Part shown: one piece after another, positions 1-8,995 of the stretch
How positions within the stretch are numbered: the stretch's first letter is position 1
Layout of the letters: each line of letters starts with the position of its first letter
Assembly (NCBI RefSeq): GCF_009857135.1
Contig: NZ_CP047318.1
Coordinates: 4,836,001 to 4,900,000 of the forward strand
DNA: 64,000 nucleotides
Source of the DNA: Streptomyces sp. HM190
Lineage (GTDB): Bacteria; Actinomycetota; Actinomycetes; Streptomycetales; Streptomycetaceae
Reading direction: 5' to 3'
The notes under the pieces: model-generated
Database searches by the model: none
Told to the model about the DNA's origin: nothing
Seen by the model: the letters and a program-made list of their open reading frames with translations, nothing else
Position numbers and translations under genes: made by a program

Positions 1-2339
1 AGGAGGCGTACAGCGCCTCGCTTGTGCAAGGGGTCGTTGCCGTTGCCGCACTTGGGGGACTGGATGCAGGACGGGCACCCGGCGTCGCACTCGCACGCGG
101 CGATGGCCTGGCGGGTGGCGTCGAGCCAGGACGCGGCCGTGTGGAAGGCGCGCTCGGCGAAGCCCGCGCCGCCCGGGTGGCCGTCGTATACGAAGACCGT
201 CGGCAGCAGGGTGTCGGGGTGGAGCGGCACGGAGACGCCGCCGATGTCCCATCGGTCGCAGGTGGCGAAGAGCGGCAGCATGCCGATCGACGCGTGCTCG
301 GCGGCGTGCAGGGCGCCGCCGAGGATCTCGGGGTTGATGCGGGCCGCGTCGAGCTGGTCCTCGGTGACGGTCCACCAGACGGCACGGGTGCGCAGCGTAC
401 GAGGAGGGAGATCGAGTTTGGTCTCGCCGAGGACCTCGCCGGTGATGAGCCGGCGCCTCAGGAAGGAGACGACCTGGTTGGTGACCTCGACGGAGCCGTA
501 GCAGAGGCGGCCGTCGCCCCAGGGGATCTCGGTGTCCGTATCCAGCACGGAGATGGAGGTCGTGTCGCGGGCGACCGTCGAGTAGGGCGGCTCGGCCTGC
601 TCGACGAGGGCGACGGAGTCGTCCAGGTCCAGTTCGCGCACCAGGTACGTACGGCCCTGGTGCAGATGAACCGCGCCCTCGTGGACGGTGGTGTGGGCGG
701 CGCCCGCGTCGACCGTGCCCAGGAGGCGGCCGGTGGCGGCCTCGACGACCTGGACGGGGCGGCCGCCCTGGCCCCGGAGGTCGGCGAGGTCGGCGGCCCG
801 TTCCCGGCGGGTCCAGTGCCAGGCCTTGGTGCGGCGGCGCAGCAGCTGCGCGACCTCCAGCTGCGGCAGCAACTCCTCGCAGGCGGGGCCGAACAGCGCG
901 AAGTCCTCCTCCGTCAGCGGCAGCTCGGCGGCGGCCGCGCACAGGTGGGGGGCGAGCACGTAGGGGTTGTCGGGGTCGAGGACGGTCGACTCCACCGGTT
1001 GGTCGAACAGGGCCTCGGGATGGTGGACGAGGAAGGTGTCCAGCGGGTCGTCGCGGGCCACGAGGACGGCGAGGGCGCCCTCGCCGGAGCGTCCGGCGCG
1101 GCCCGCCTGCTGCCACAGGGAGGCGCGGGTGCCCGGGTAGCCGGCGATGAGGACGGCGTCGAGGCCGGAGACGTCGACGCCGAGTTCGAGGGCGGTGGTG
1201 GCGGCGAGGCCGAGGAGTTCGCCGGAGTGGAGGGCGCGTTCCAGGGCGCGCCGTTCCTCGGGGAGGTAGCCGCCGCGGTAGGCGGCCACGCGCCGGGCCA
1301 GGGAGCGGTCGACCTCGGCGAGGCGTTCCTGGGCGATCACGGAGATCAGCTCGGCGCCGCGCCGGGAGCGTACGAAGGCGACCGAGCGGATCCCCTGGAC
1401 GGTGAGGTCGGTGAGCAGGTCGGCCGTCTCGGCGGTCGCGGTACGCCGAACGGGGGCGCCCTTCTCGCCCTGGAACTCGGTGAGCGGGGGCTCCCATAGG
1501 GCGAACACCAGTTCACCGCGGGGCGAGGCGTCGTCGGCGACCTCGGTCACCCGGACGCCGGTGAGGCGTCCTGCGGCGACGGAGGGCTCGGCGGCGGTGG
1601 CGGAGGCCAGCAGGAAGACGGGCTCGGCGCCGTAGCGGGCGCACAGGCGGCGCAGGCGGCGCAGCACCTGGGCGACGTGGGAGCCGAAGACGCCGCGGTA
1701 GGTGTGGCACTCGTCGATCACCACGTACCTGAGGGCGCGCAGGAAGGAGGACCAGCGGGGGTGGGACGGGAGGATGCCCAGGTGGAGCATGTCGGGGTTG
1801 GTGAGGACGTAGTTGGCGTACTGGCGGATCCACTCGCGTTCCTCGACGGGGGTGTCGCCGTCGTACACGGCCGGGCGTACGGCGTTGCCCAGAGGATGTG
1901 AAAGTTCCTTCACCGACCGGCACTGGTCCGCCGCGAGGGCCTTGGTGGGGGCCAGGTAGAGAGCGGTGGCCCCGCGGCCGTTGGGGGCCTCGGAGCCGTC
2001 CAGCAGACGCGACAGCACCGGCACGAGGTAGGCCAGGGACTTGCCGGAGGCGGTGCCGGTGGCGACGACCACCGACTCGCCGTCGAGGGCGTGCTCGGCG
2101 ACCCTTGCCTGGTGGGCCCAGGGATGTTCGATTCCGGCGTGCTGGACGGCGGCGATGACCTCGGCGCGGATCCGGTCCGGCCAGACGGCATGGCGACCCG
2201 CACGCGGGGGCACATGCTCCGTATGAGTGATGCGCGAGGACCGGCTCGGGCCCGAGGCGAGCCGGTCCAGGACCTCGCCCGGCGAGGGGCTGGGTGCGGT
2301 GTCCGTCGGGGATCGATCGGATCGGTGATTCTTGGCCAT
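1..2339 (-). CDS. DEAD/DEAH-box helicase with DUF1998-type Cys cluster (3' end outside window)
   Basis: The reverse strand is open from an ATG at 2339 to the window edge, giving about 779 visible residues and no stop. Walker A GTASGKS lies at residues 95-101 and the DECH motif II at 209-212, followed by a SAT-type motif III and a C-terminal helicase half with a QQAGRAGR motif VI. Near the visible end is a cysteine cluster (CECDAGCPSCIQSPKCGNG) typical of the DUF1998 Zn-binding region of this bacterial superfamily 2 helicase family. It is divergent from bldG. In the Streptomyces coelicolor order I recall, a helicase of this type also flanks bldG. The cellular substrate is not known to me. The long plus-strand frames over it are antisense shadows. 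Confidence 0.93.
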   Translation of the reverse strand, partial: MAKNHRSDRSPTDTAPSPSPGEVLDRLASGPSRSSRITHTEHVPPRAGRHAVWPDRIRAEVIAAVQHAGIEHPWAHQARVAEHALDGESVVVATGTASGKSLAYLVPVLSRLLDGSEAPNGRGATALYLAPTKALAADQCRSVKELSHPLGNAVRPAVYDGDTPVEEREWIRQYANYVLTNPDMLHLGILPSHPRWSSFLRALRYVVIDECHTYRGVFGSHVAQVLRRLRRLCARYGAEPVFLLASATAAEPSVAAGRLTGVRVTEVADDASPRGELVFALWEPPLTEFQGEKGAPVRRTATAETADLLTDLTVQGIRSVAFVRSRRGAELISVIAQERLAEVDRSLARRVAAYRGGYLPEERRALERALHSGELLGLAATTALELGVDVSGLDAVLIAGYPGTRASLWQQAGRAGRSGEGALAVLVARDDPLDTFLVHHPEALFDQPVESTVLDPDNPYVLAPHLCAAAAELPLTEEDFALFGPACEELLPQLEVAQLLRRRTKAWHWTRRERAADLADLRGQGGRPVQVVEAATGRLLGTVDAGAAHTTVHEGAVHLHQGRTYLVRELDLDDSVALVEQAEPPYSTVARDTTSISVLDTDTEIPWGDGRLCYGSVEVTNQVVSFLRRRLITGEVLGETKLDLPPRTLRTRAVWWTVTEDQLDAARINPEILGGALHAAEHASIGMLPLFATCDRWDIGGVSVPLHPDTLLPTVFVYDGHPGGAGFAERAFHTAASWLDATRQAIAACECDAGCPSCIQSPKCGNGNDPLHKRGAVRL

Positions 2340-2503
2340 CGGTACCGAGTGTGTCACCGGCGTGACGGACAATGGAGCCAAGGCGTCGTGCACGCCTGCC
2401 GGTAAGTGATTGAATGCCATCGCGGCTGGCGAACCGTCCCGGGGGCTTTCAAGCCGAGGTGTCCCGAGGGGCGAACGCTCGATAGCAAGGTGCTGGAGGA
2501 TCC

Positions 2504-2845
2504 GTGGACCTGTCCCTGTCGACCCGTACCGTCGGCGATCGTACGGTCGTCGAGGTCGGTGGCGAAATCGACGTTTATACCGCGCCCAAGCTGCGTGAGC
2601 AGCTGGTCGAGCTGGTCAACGACGGGAGTTTCCACCTCGTCGTCGACATGGAGGGCGTCGACTTCCTCGACTCCACCGGGCTCGGCGTGCTGGTGGGCGG
2701 ACTGAAGCGCGTACGGGCCCATGAGGGCTCGCTGCGCCTGGTCTGCAACCAGGAGCGCATTTTGAAGATCTTCCGCATCACCGGTCTGACCAAGGTGTTC
2801 CCCATTCACACCTCGGTCGACGAAGCGGTTGCGGCCACCGACTGA
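2504..2845 (+). CDS. bldG: BldG, STAS-domain anti-anti-sigma factor
   Basis: A 113-residue STAS protein starting at GTG 2504, preceded by GGAGGA at 2495-2500. The phosphorylatable serine sits in DSTGLG at residue 57, as known for BldG. BldG is required for aerial mycelium and antibiotic production in Streptomyces. It acts by partner switching: unphosphorylated BldG binds anti-sigma factors such as ApsI and UshX/RsbH and releases their sigma factors. The next gene is the cognate anti-sigma factor gene, 111 bp downstream on the same strand. The full family length and the near-invariant sequence make this a firm call. Confidence 0.97.
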   Translation: MDLSLSTRTVGDRTVVEVGGEIDVYTAPKLREQLVELVNDGSFHLVVDMEGVDFLDSTGLGVLVGGLKRVRAHEGSLRLVCNQERILKIFRITGLTKVFPIHTSVDEAVAATD

Positions 2846-2956
2846 TGACGCCCGTCCGGGCCCCGCGCCCGGAAGCGCCACAGACAAGTCAAGTGAGGGG
2901 ACCGGGCCCGAGGGCCCGGCCCTTCGACCGCACGCCCGTAGTTCCGAGGGGGATGC

Positions 2957-3391
2957 ATGGCCACCGTTGAACTCCGCTTCAGCGCGCTGCCCGAGCACGT
3001 CCGAACCGCCCGACTGGTGGCGGCAGCGGTGGCGCGCAGGGCCGGAGTGGACGAGGCCGTCCTCGACGAGGTCAGGCTGGCCGTCGGCGAGGCGTGCACG
3101 CGTGCCGTCGGGCTGCACCGGAGCAGCGGCGTCTCCGCGCCGGTGCACGTGTCGCTGATCGAGGAGGAGAAGCAGTTCTCCATCGAGGTCGGCGACGAGG
3201 CGCCCCACACCGTCCCCGGTGGCAGGGCGTCGGGTGGCGGCGGCGAGGTGGAGGCGGACAGCGAGGAGGACGACATGGGCCTCGCGGTCATCAGCGGCCT
3301 CGTCGACGACATGGAGGTCAGCACCGGGGAGAACGGCGGACTGATCCGTATGAGCTGGCCGACCACGCCGCCCACCGCGGTGCTGACCTGA
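2957..3391 (+). CDS. apsI: ApsI-like anti-sigma factor (HATPase_c_2 fold)
   Basis: A 144-residue RsbW/SpoIIAB-like protein immediately after bldG, with start ATG 2957 behind GAGGGGG. The kinase-fold N-box region reads LAVGEACTRAV (residues 42-52). In RsbW and SpoIIAB the residue after EACT/EAVT is the Mg-binding Asn; here it is Arg (CGT). A loop with an acidic, Gly-rich stretch (about residues 88-108) is followed by MGLAVISGLVDDM, the ATP-lid/G2 region. The genomic position next to bldG identifies it as the BldG partner. The N-box change suggests weak or absent kinase activity, which is inference. Confidence 0.88.
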   Translation: MATVELRFSALPEHVRTARLVAAAVARRAGVDEAVLDEVRLAVGEACTRAVGLHRSSGVSAPVHVSLIEEEKQFSIEVGDEAPHTVPGGRASGGGGEVEADSEEDDMGLAVISGLVDDMEVSTGENGGLIRMSWPTTPPTAVLT

Positions 3392-3694
3392 CTCCTCCCA
3401 CGTCCGAGCATGAACCCGAAGGGCCCTGCTGAGCAGGGCCCTTTCCTTTTCTTCTGATCAACGTTCATCGGGACACCGGAATTCGTGAAGTAATTCACGA
3501 TCAATGGCGCGATAATTCGATCAAGCGTCAATGCCTTTGGGGCGTTACTTCTTTCGAGTAACGTGGTCGGGTGCGGATCATTTGCTGATGGGCGCGCGAA
3601 GGCTAATTCCGTTTACCGTGCACTGTTTTGATCAGGGTCCGCTCCCTACAATCCGTCCACATCTTGAGCTCAGCCCAAGCGTCAAGGAGGACGA
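3392..3694. other. Intergenic region between apsI and hppA
   Basis: This 303-bp gap holds the terminator at 3419-3443 and then an unusually AT-rich stretch (about 3447-3640) that is likely the hppA promoter region. Within it CGTTACT (3543-3549) and AGTAACG (3557-3563) form a 7-bp inverted repeat with a 7-bp spacer, a possible operator. No coding sequence is supported here. Confidence 0.5.
3419..3443 (+). terminator. Rho-independent terminator after bldG-apsI
   Basis: A perfect 12-bp inverted repeat (3419-3430 with 3432-3443) around a single central G is followed by a pyrimidine-rich TTTCC TTTTC tract. It separates the bldG-apsI transcript from hppA. Confidence 0.85.
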
Positions 3695-6100
3695 ATGGCG
3701 GGGCTTTCTACCCCTCAGCGGTTTGACCACCCCACGAACTTCGCAGCCGCAGTGCTGACCGACGACAACCGGATCATCGTCATGGTGATCGGGGTCGTGG
3801 CGCTGGCCGCGCTCGTCGTCGCCGGAGTCCTGGTGCGCCAGGTGCTCGCGGCGGGCGAGGGCACCGACAGCATGAAGAAGATCGCGGCTGCCGTACAGGA
3901 AGGCGCGAACGCCTATCTGGCCCGGCAGTTGCGTACGCTCGGCGTTTTCGCCGTCGTCGTGTTCTTCCTGCTCATGCTGCTGCCCGCGGACGACTGGAAT
4001 CAGCGCGCCGGCCGATCGGTATTCTTCTTGATCGGTGCGGCGTTCTCGGCGGCCACGGGCTATATCGGCATGTGGCTCGCCGTGCGCAGCAATGTGCGCG
4101 TCGCGGCGGCGGCCCGGGAGGCGACACCGGCGGAAGGTGAGCCGGAAAAGGATCTCACCACGGTTTCGCACAAGGCGATGAGGATCGCATTTCGCACGGG
4201 CGGCGTCGTCGGCATGTTCACGGTGGGGCTCGGCCTGCTGGGCGCCTCCTGTGTGGTGCTGGTGTACGCGGCCGACGCGCCGAAGGTGCTGGAAGGTTTC
4301 GGCCTGGGCGCCGCTCTCATCGCCATGTTCATGCGGGTCGGCGGCGGCATCTTCACCAAGGCCGCCGACGTCGGCGCCGACCTGGTCGGCAAGGTCGAGC
4401 AGGGCATTCCGGAGGACGACCCGCGCAATGCCGCGACCATCGCCGACAACGTGGGCGACAACGTCGGCGACTGCGCGGGCATGGCGGCCGACCTCTTCGA
4501 GTCGTACGCGGTGACGCTCGTCGCCGCGCTGATCCTCGGCAAGGCGGCTTTCGGCGACTCCGGACTCGCCTTCCCGCTGATCGTCCCCGCGATCGGCGTC
4601 CTCACCGCGATGGTCGGCATCTTCGCGGTGGCGCCACGCCGCAACGACCGCAGCGGCATGTCCGCGATCAACCGCGGCTTCTTCATCTCCGCGGTGATCT
4701 CGCTGGCCCTGGTGGCCGTCGCCGTCTACGCCTACCTGCCGTCGACGTACGCCGGCCTGGACGGAGTCGGCGACCAGGCGATCCTCGACAAGGGCGGCGA
4801 CCCGCGGATCCTCGCGCTCGTCGCTGTGGCCATCGGTATCGTGCTGGCCGCGCTGATCCAGCAGTTGACCGGCTACTTCACCGAGACGACCCGGCGTCCC
4901 GTGCGGGACATCGGCAAGACCTCGCTCACCGGCCCCGCGACCGTCATCCTCGCCGGCATCTCCGTCGGCCTGGAATCGGCCGTCTACACCGCCCTGCTGA
5001 TCGGGCTCGGCGTGTACGGGGCGTTCCTGCTCGGCGGCACGTCGATCACGCTCGCGCTGTTCGCGGTGGCGCTCGCCGGCACCGGCCTGCTCACCACGGT
5101 CGGCGTCATCGTCGCCATGGACACCTTCGGACCCGTCTCCGACAACGCCCAGGGCATCGCCGAGATGTCGGGCGACGTCGAGGGCGCGGGCGCGCAGGTG
5201 CTCACCGACCTGGACGCCGTCGGCAACACCACCAAGGCCATCACCAAGGGCATCGCCATCGCCACGGCCGTCCTCGCGGCGGCGGCGCTGTTCGGCTCGT
5301 ACCGCGACGCGATCGTCACCGCGGCGAACGACGTGGGCGAGAAGGTGTCCGGCGCCGGCGCGCCCATGAACCTGATGATGGACATCTCCCAGCCCAACAA
5401 CCTCGTCGGGCTGATCGCGGGCGCCGCGGTCGTCTTCCTCTTCTCCGGACTGGCCATCAACGCGGTCTCGCGGTCCGCGGGCGCGGTGGTCTACGAGGTG
5501 CGGCGGCAGTTCCGGGAGAAGCCCGGGATCATGGACTACAGCGAGAAGCCCGAGTACGGCAGGGTCGTCGACATCTGCACCAAGGACGCCCTCAGGGAAC
5601 TCGCCACGCCCGGTCTGCTCGCCGTCCTGGCACCCATCGCGATCGGGTTCACGCTCGGGGTCGGCGCGCTGGGCGCGTATCTCGCCGGTGCGATCGGCAC
5701 CGGGACGCTGATGGCGGTGTTCCTCGCCAACTCCGGTGGCGCGTGGGACAACGCCAAGAAGCTCGTCGAGGACGGCCACCACGGCGGCAAGGGCAGCGAG
5801 GCCCACGCCGCGACCGTCATCGGCGACACCGTCGGCGATCCCTTCAAGGACACCGCGGGCCCGGCGATCAACCCGCTGCTGAAGGTGATGAACCTGGTCG
5901 CGCTGCTCATCGCTCCCGCCGTCGTCCAGTTCAGCTACGGCGACGACAAGAGCGTCGGGCTGCGGGTCACCATCGCCGTCCTCTCGGTCGCCGTGATCGT
6001 CGGCGCGGTGTACGTGTCCAAGCGGCGCGGGATCGCGATGGGTGACGAAGACAACTCCGAGCGGCTGGCCAAGTCGGCGGACCCCGCGGTGGTTTCGTAG
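3695..6100 (+). CDS. hppA: K+-independent membrane H+-translocating pyrophosphatase
   Basis: An 801-residue polytopic protein starting at ATG 3695 with a strong AAGGAGG site upstream. The catalytic signature DVGADLVGKVE is followed by DDPRNAATIADNVGDNVGDC, both diagnostic of H+-PPases that hydrolyse pyrophosphate and pump protons across the cytoplasmic membrane. The cation-specificity motif is GNTTK, with Lys at residue 514. Lys at this site marks the K+-independent H+-pumping class, whereas Ala marks the K+-dependent class. About 16 transmembrane segments can be seen. It recovers energy from PPi made in biosynthesis. It is transcribed alone after a terminator. The 724-residue minus-strand frame beneath it is a GC-bias shadow. 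Confidence 0.97.
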   Translation: MAGLSTPQRFDHPTNFAAAVLTDDNRIIVMVIGVVALAALVVAGVLVRQVLAAGEGTDSMKKIAAAVQEGANAYLARQLRTLGVFAVVVFFLLMLLPADDWNQRAGRSVFFLIGAAFSAATGYIGMWLAVRSNVRVAAAAREATPAEGEPEKDLTTVSHKAMRIAFRTGGVVGMFTVGLGLLGASCVVLVYAADAPKVLEGFGLGAALIAMFMRVGGGIFTKAADVGADLVGKVEQGIPEDDPRNAATIADNVGDNVGDCAGMAADLFESYAVTLVAALILGKAAFGDSGLAFPLIVPAIGVLTAMVGIFAVAPRRNDRSGMSAINRGFFISAVISLALVAVAVYAYLPSTYAGLDGVGDQAILDKGGDPRILALVAVAIGIVLAALIQQLTGYFTETTRRPVRDIGKTSLTGPATVILAGISVGLESAVYTALLIGLGVYGAFLLGGTSITLALFAVALAGTGLLTTVGVIVAMDTFGPVSDNAQGIAEMSGDVEGAGAQVLTDLDAVGNTTKAITKGIAIATAVLAAAALFGSYRDAIVTAANDVGEKVSGAGAPMNLMMDISQPNNLVGLIAGAAVVFLFSGLAINAVSRSAGAVVYEVRRQFREKPGIMDYSEKPEYGRVVDICTKDALRELATPGLLAVLAPIAIGFTLGVGALGAYLAGAIGTGTLMAVFLANSGGAWDNAKKLVEDGHHGGKGSEAHAATVIGDTVGDPFKDTAGPAINPLLKVMNLVALLIAPAVVQFSYGDDKSVGLRVTIAVLSVAVIVGAVYVSKRRGIAMGDEDNSERLAKSADPAVVS

Positions 6101-6324
6101 ACGGCCATACGACGGGTGGGGCGAGGCCCCAGCTCAAAGGGCGGGCGGACGGTGCGTGTTGATGCGTCGGCCGCCCGCTCCGCTGTGTACGGCGCCGGTC
6201 CGTGAGCCTTCTCTCTCTTGGTGCAAATGGTTACAAAATGATAGATAGAGGGGGCTCGGCACGCAGGTGACTCCCGTCCTCCGTGTATGTTCCGGGGCCG
6301 AGAGCCATGGAAGGGACCGATCCG
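6101..6324. other. Intergenic region after hppA
   Basis: The 224-bp gap contains a GC-rich imperfect hairpin (about 6139-6178, GCGGGCGG pairing with CCGCCCGC) that may end the hppA transcript. It is followed by an AT-rich patch (6208-6252) likely to carry the promoter of the lipoprotein gene. No gene is seen. Confidence 0.35.
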
Positions 6325-6912
6325 GTGAACAAGAAGCTCGCGGCCGCACTGTCCGGCGGTGCGGTACTGGCACTGGCGCTGTCCGGGTGCAGCAGCGGCG
6401 ACGAGACGAACGACAAGCTGAACTCCTGGGCCAAGCAGGTCTGCGACGACGTCCAGCCACAGATCAAGAAGATCGCGGCGGCCAACGCCTCGATCCAGAA
6501 GGAGACCTCGGACGACAGCACGCCGGCCGACGTCCAGAAGGCCGACTCCCAGGGCTTCCAGGACATCTCCGACGCCTACAAGGCCATGGCGACGGCCATC
6601 CAGCAGGCCGGTGCGCCGAACGTCGAGGACGGCGAGAAGAAGCAGAAGGCCGCGGTCGCGGAGCTGAACCAGCTGTCGACCGCCTACGCCGAGCTGAAGA
6701 AGAAGTCCGACGCGCTGAACACGAAGGACCAGGCGAAGTTCGCCGACGGGCTCGAAGGCGTCGCCACCGAGCTGGAGAAGCTCAGCAAGACCGGCAGCAA
6801 CGCCCTGAAGGAGCTGGAGAAGGGCGAGGTGGGCCAGGCCATGGCCGAGCAGCCGAGCTGCAAGTCCGCGACCTCGTCCGTCTCGGTCTCGGCGGGAGCC
6901 ACCCAGAGCTGA
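6325..6912 (+). CDS. Small secreted lipoprotein, helical, function unknown
   Basis: GTG 6325, with GAAGGGA eight bases upstream, gives 195 residues starting MNKKLAAALSGG. A lipoprotein signal peptide ends in the lipobox LSGC, so the mature protein is predicted to be anchored in the membrane facing outward. The rest is Lys/Ala/Glu-rich and predicted helical. It has Cys near residue 36 and one near the C-terminus that could form a disulfide. The upstream in-frame ATG at 6283 would place extra polar residues before the signal peptide and is not preferred. No enzyme motif is visible. Homologues sit at this chromosomal position in other Streptomyces, as I recall, without assigned function. Confidence 0.82.
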   Translation: MNKKLAAALSGGAVLALALSGCSSGDETNDKLNSWAKQVCDDVQPQIKKIAAANASIQKETSDDSTPADVQKADSQGFQDISDAYKAMATAIQQAGAPNVEDGEKKQKAAVAELNQLSTAYAELKKKSDALNTKDQAKFADGLEGVATELEKLSKTGSNALKELEKGEVGQAMAEQPSCKSATSSVSVSAGATQS

Positions 6913-7146
6913 CGCCACCGACGTCCGGGCACCGCAACGCCGTTCTGCGGCCCGGAACCCCGGCGCCGGGGCACGGCGCCTCGGGCGGTACGACCGGCCG
7001 CGGTCCGCAGGGCTGACGGCCGACCGGGGTGCGCGCCTGGCCGCGGTTCGGGGGTGACGGCGGTCTTCCGGTCGGGGTGCGCGCGCCTGTCGGCGGCGCG
7101 CCCGGCCGCGGTTCGCGCTGCTGAGGGCGGTGCGGCCCGCCGGGGC

Positions 7147-7152
7147 TACGCT
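7147..7152 (+). promoter_or_regulatory. -10 box for leaderless methyltransferase transcript
   Basis: TACGCT lies seven bases before the GTG start at 7160, and no Shine-Dalgarno sequence is present. This is the spacing expected when transcription begins at the start codon. No clear -35 is visible. Confidence 0.5.
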
Positions 7153-7159
7153 GACGTCT

Positions 7160-8692
7160 GTGAGTCACTCCAAGCTGCCCTCCTTGCCGTCCGTTGACCG
7201 TCCCGACGTCGCCGCTCGGTTGCGCGCGGCGTTGATCGGCGCAGACTTCACCGCCGACGGGCTGCTCGACCTGCTCGGCGCCTCCGCGTACGCGGCCCTC
7301 GCCCGGAGCGAGGTCGTGCCCGCGTTGCGGGCCACGCGCGGCGAGTCGGCGCTGAAGGCGCTCGTCCGGCTGTTCCTGCTGCAGCAGCCGGTGGCACGCG
7401 CGCGGGTGGAGGACGCGCTGCCTGTCGACGCGTGTGTCGACAGTGGATGGCTCGTTCCCGTCGGCGATTCCTCCGACGACATCGCCGCCACCGTCGACGT
7501 ACGGCCCTATGGCGGACCCGATGGCGAGGACTGGTTCATCGTGTCCGACCTGGGGTGCGCGGTCGGCGGGGCCGGGGGCGTCGGCAGCAAGGACGAGGGT
7601 GTGGTCCTCGGTGTCGGCGGCGCGTCCACGACCCTCGCCGGCATCACCGTGCGGACGCCGGTCGGCTCCGCGCTCGACCTCGGGACCGGCTCCGGGATCC
7701 AGGCGCTGCACGCCGCCCAGCACGCCACCCGCGTGACGGCGACCGACCTGAACCCGCGCGCGCTCCACATCACGGCGCTCACGCTTGCGCTCTCCGGCGC
7801 ACCGGCGGCCGACCTGCGCCAGGGCTCGCTCTTCGAGCCGCTCGCGGACGACGAGACGTACGACCTCATCGTGTCCAACCCGCCGTTCGTGATCTCGCCC
7901 GGCGCCCGGCTCACCTACCGCGACGGCGGCATGGGCGGCGACGACCTCTGCCGCACGCTCGTGCAGCGGGCCGGGGAGCGGCTCAACGAGGGCGGGTTCG
8001 CGCAGTTCCTCGCCAACTGGCAGCACGTGGCGGGGGAGGACTGGCAGGAGCGGCTCAGGTCGTGGGTGCCGCGCGGCTGCGACGCGTGGATCGTGCAACG
8101 GGAGGTCCAGGACGTCACGCAGTACGCGGAGCTGTGGCTGCGGGACGCGGGCGACCACCGGGGCGACCCGGCCGAGTACCAGGCGCGGTACGACGCGTGG
8201 CTGGACGAGTTCGAGGCCCGCAAGGTCAAGGGCGTCGGGTTCGGCTGGATCACCCTGCGGAAGTCGGCCGCGGCCGACGACGAGCCCTCGGTCACCGTGG
8301 AGGAATGGCCGCATCCGGTCGAGCAGCCGCTCGGTGAGACGGTGCGGGCCCACTTCGCGCGCGTCGACTACCTGCGGGCCAGCGACGACGCCGCGCTCCT
8401 CGGCGCGCACTTCCGGCTCGCCTCCGAGGTCGTCCAGGAGCAGGTCGGGCTGCCCGGCGCCGAGGATCCCGAGCACGTGGTGCTGCGGCAGAACCGCGGT
8501 ATGCGCCGGGCCACGAAGGTGGACACGGTCGGCGCCGGGTTCGCCGGTGTGTGCGACGGCTCGCTCAGCGCGGGGCGGATCCTGGACGCCATCGCCCAGC
8601 TCGTGGGCGAGGACGCGGTGGCGCTGCGCGACCGGACGCCGGCGCAGATCCGGCTCCTCGTCGAGCAGGGCTTCCTGGAACCGGCGCCCTGA
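7160..8692 (+). CDS. Class I SAM-dependent methyltransferase, N6/N5-type (NPPF)
   Basis: GTG 7160 gives 510 residues. An N-terminal helical domain of about 150 residues precedes the Rossmann methyltransferase core. Motif I DLGTGSG starts at residue 173, and motif IV NPPF at residue 240 is the signature of enzymes that methylate amide or exocyclic nitrogens (PrmC, RsmC and DNA N6 classes). It most resembles the large actinobacterial methyltransferases annotated with DUF7059-type N-termini. The substrate is unknown and could be rRNA or a protein Gln. The start was chosen because TACGCT lies seven bases upstream and no ribosome-binding site exists. A 30-bp tandem repeat begins just before its stop codon. 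Confidence 0.88.
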   Translation: MSHSKLPSLPSVDRPDVAARLRAALIGADFTADGLLDLLGASAYAALARSEVVPALRATRGESALKALVRLFLLQQPVARARVEDALPVDACVDSGWLVPVGDSSDDIAATVDVRPYGGPDGEDWFIVSDLGCAVGGAGGVGSKDEGVVLGVGGASTTLAGITVRTPVGSALDLGTGSGIQALHAAQHATRVTATDLNPRALHITALTLALSGAPAADLRQGSLFEPLADDETYDLIVSNPPFVISPGARLTYRDGGMGGDDLCRTLVQRAGERLNEGGFAQFLANWQHVAGEDWQERLRSWVPRGCDAWIVQREVQDVTQYAELWLRDAGDHRGDPAEYQARYDAWLDEFEARKVKGVGFGWITLRKSAAADDEPSVTVEEWPHPVEQPLGETVRAHFARVDYLRASDDAALLGAHFRLASEVVQEQVGLPGAEDPEHVVLRQNRGMRRATKVDTVGAGFAGVCDGSLSAGRILDAIAQLVGEDAVALRDRTPAQIRLLVEQGFLEPAP

Positions 8693-8790
8693 GTCGGCGG
8701 CTTCCTGGAACCGGTCCCCCGGCCCGACGGCTTCCTTCAGCCGATCCCCTGAGCGCGGCGGCTTCCTCGGACCGGCCCCCGGGGCGGCCC
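8671..8790 (+). repeat. About four tandem 30-bp degenerate repeats across a stop codon
   Basis: Units start at 8671, 8701, 8731 and 8762, each opening CTTCCT and sharing a CCGG/CCCC core. The first unit encodes the last residues and stop of the methyltransferase, and the others lie downstream. This looks like a slippage-generated minisatellite. A stop-containing unit is repeated, so no coding extension results. Confidence 0.7.
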
Positions 8791-8995
8791 GCCGACCCGC
8801 CGAGCACATGCCCGGGGCCCCGTTCGAGTAACAGAAGGGGCGTCTTCGTACCCCTGGGGCTCATGTGTCCTGTCTGACTGGATTGATCAGTAAAAGGTCT
8901 CCTGTCAGTGGTACGTGCGAAGCTATTTTCAAGAGACGGGTTCGACGTGTCCTCGGGGGAGGCACGCGCTGTCTCTGGGGGATCGGGGGATCGCG
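8791..8995. other. Upstream region of the Ser/Thr kinase gene
   Basis: Together with the tandem repeats, the gap from 8693 is 303 bp. After the repeats there is an AT-richer stretch at 8865-8950 with TTGATCAGT and a short inverted repeat ACTG-N7-CAGT (8878-8892), likely to hold the kinase promoter. No gene is supported. Confidence 0.4.

Noticed and set aside
24..1499. 491-residue plus-strand frame at the left edge
   Set aside because: It lies antisense to the helicase, has Gly/Val/Ala-rich shadow composition and no domain, while the minus strand shows clear helicase motifs.
3632..5806. 724-residue minus-strand frame
   Set aside because: Antisense to hppA; His/Arg/Asp-rich composition is the usual mirror of a high-GC3 gene.
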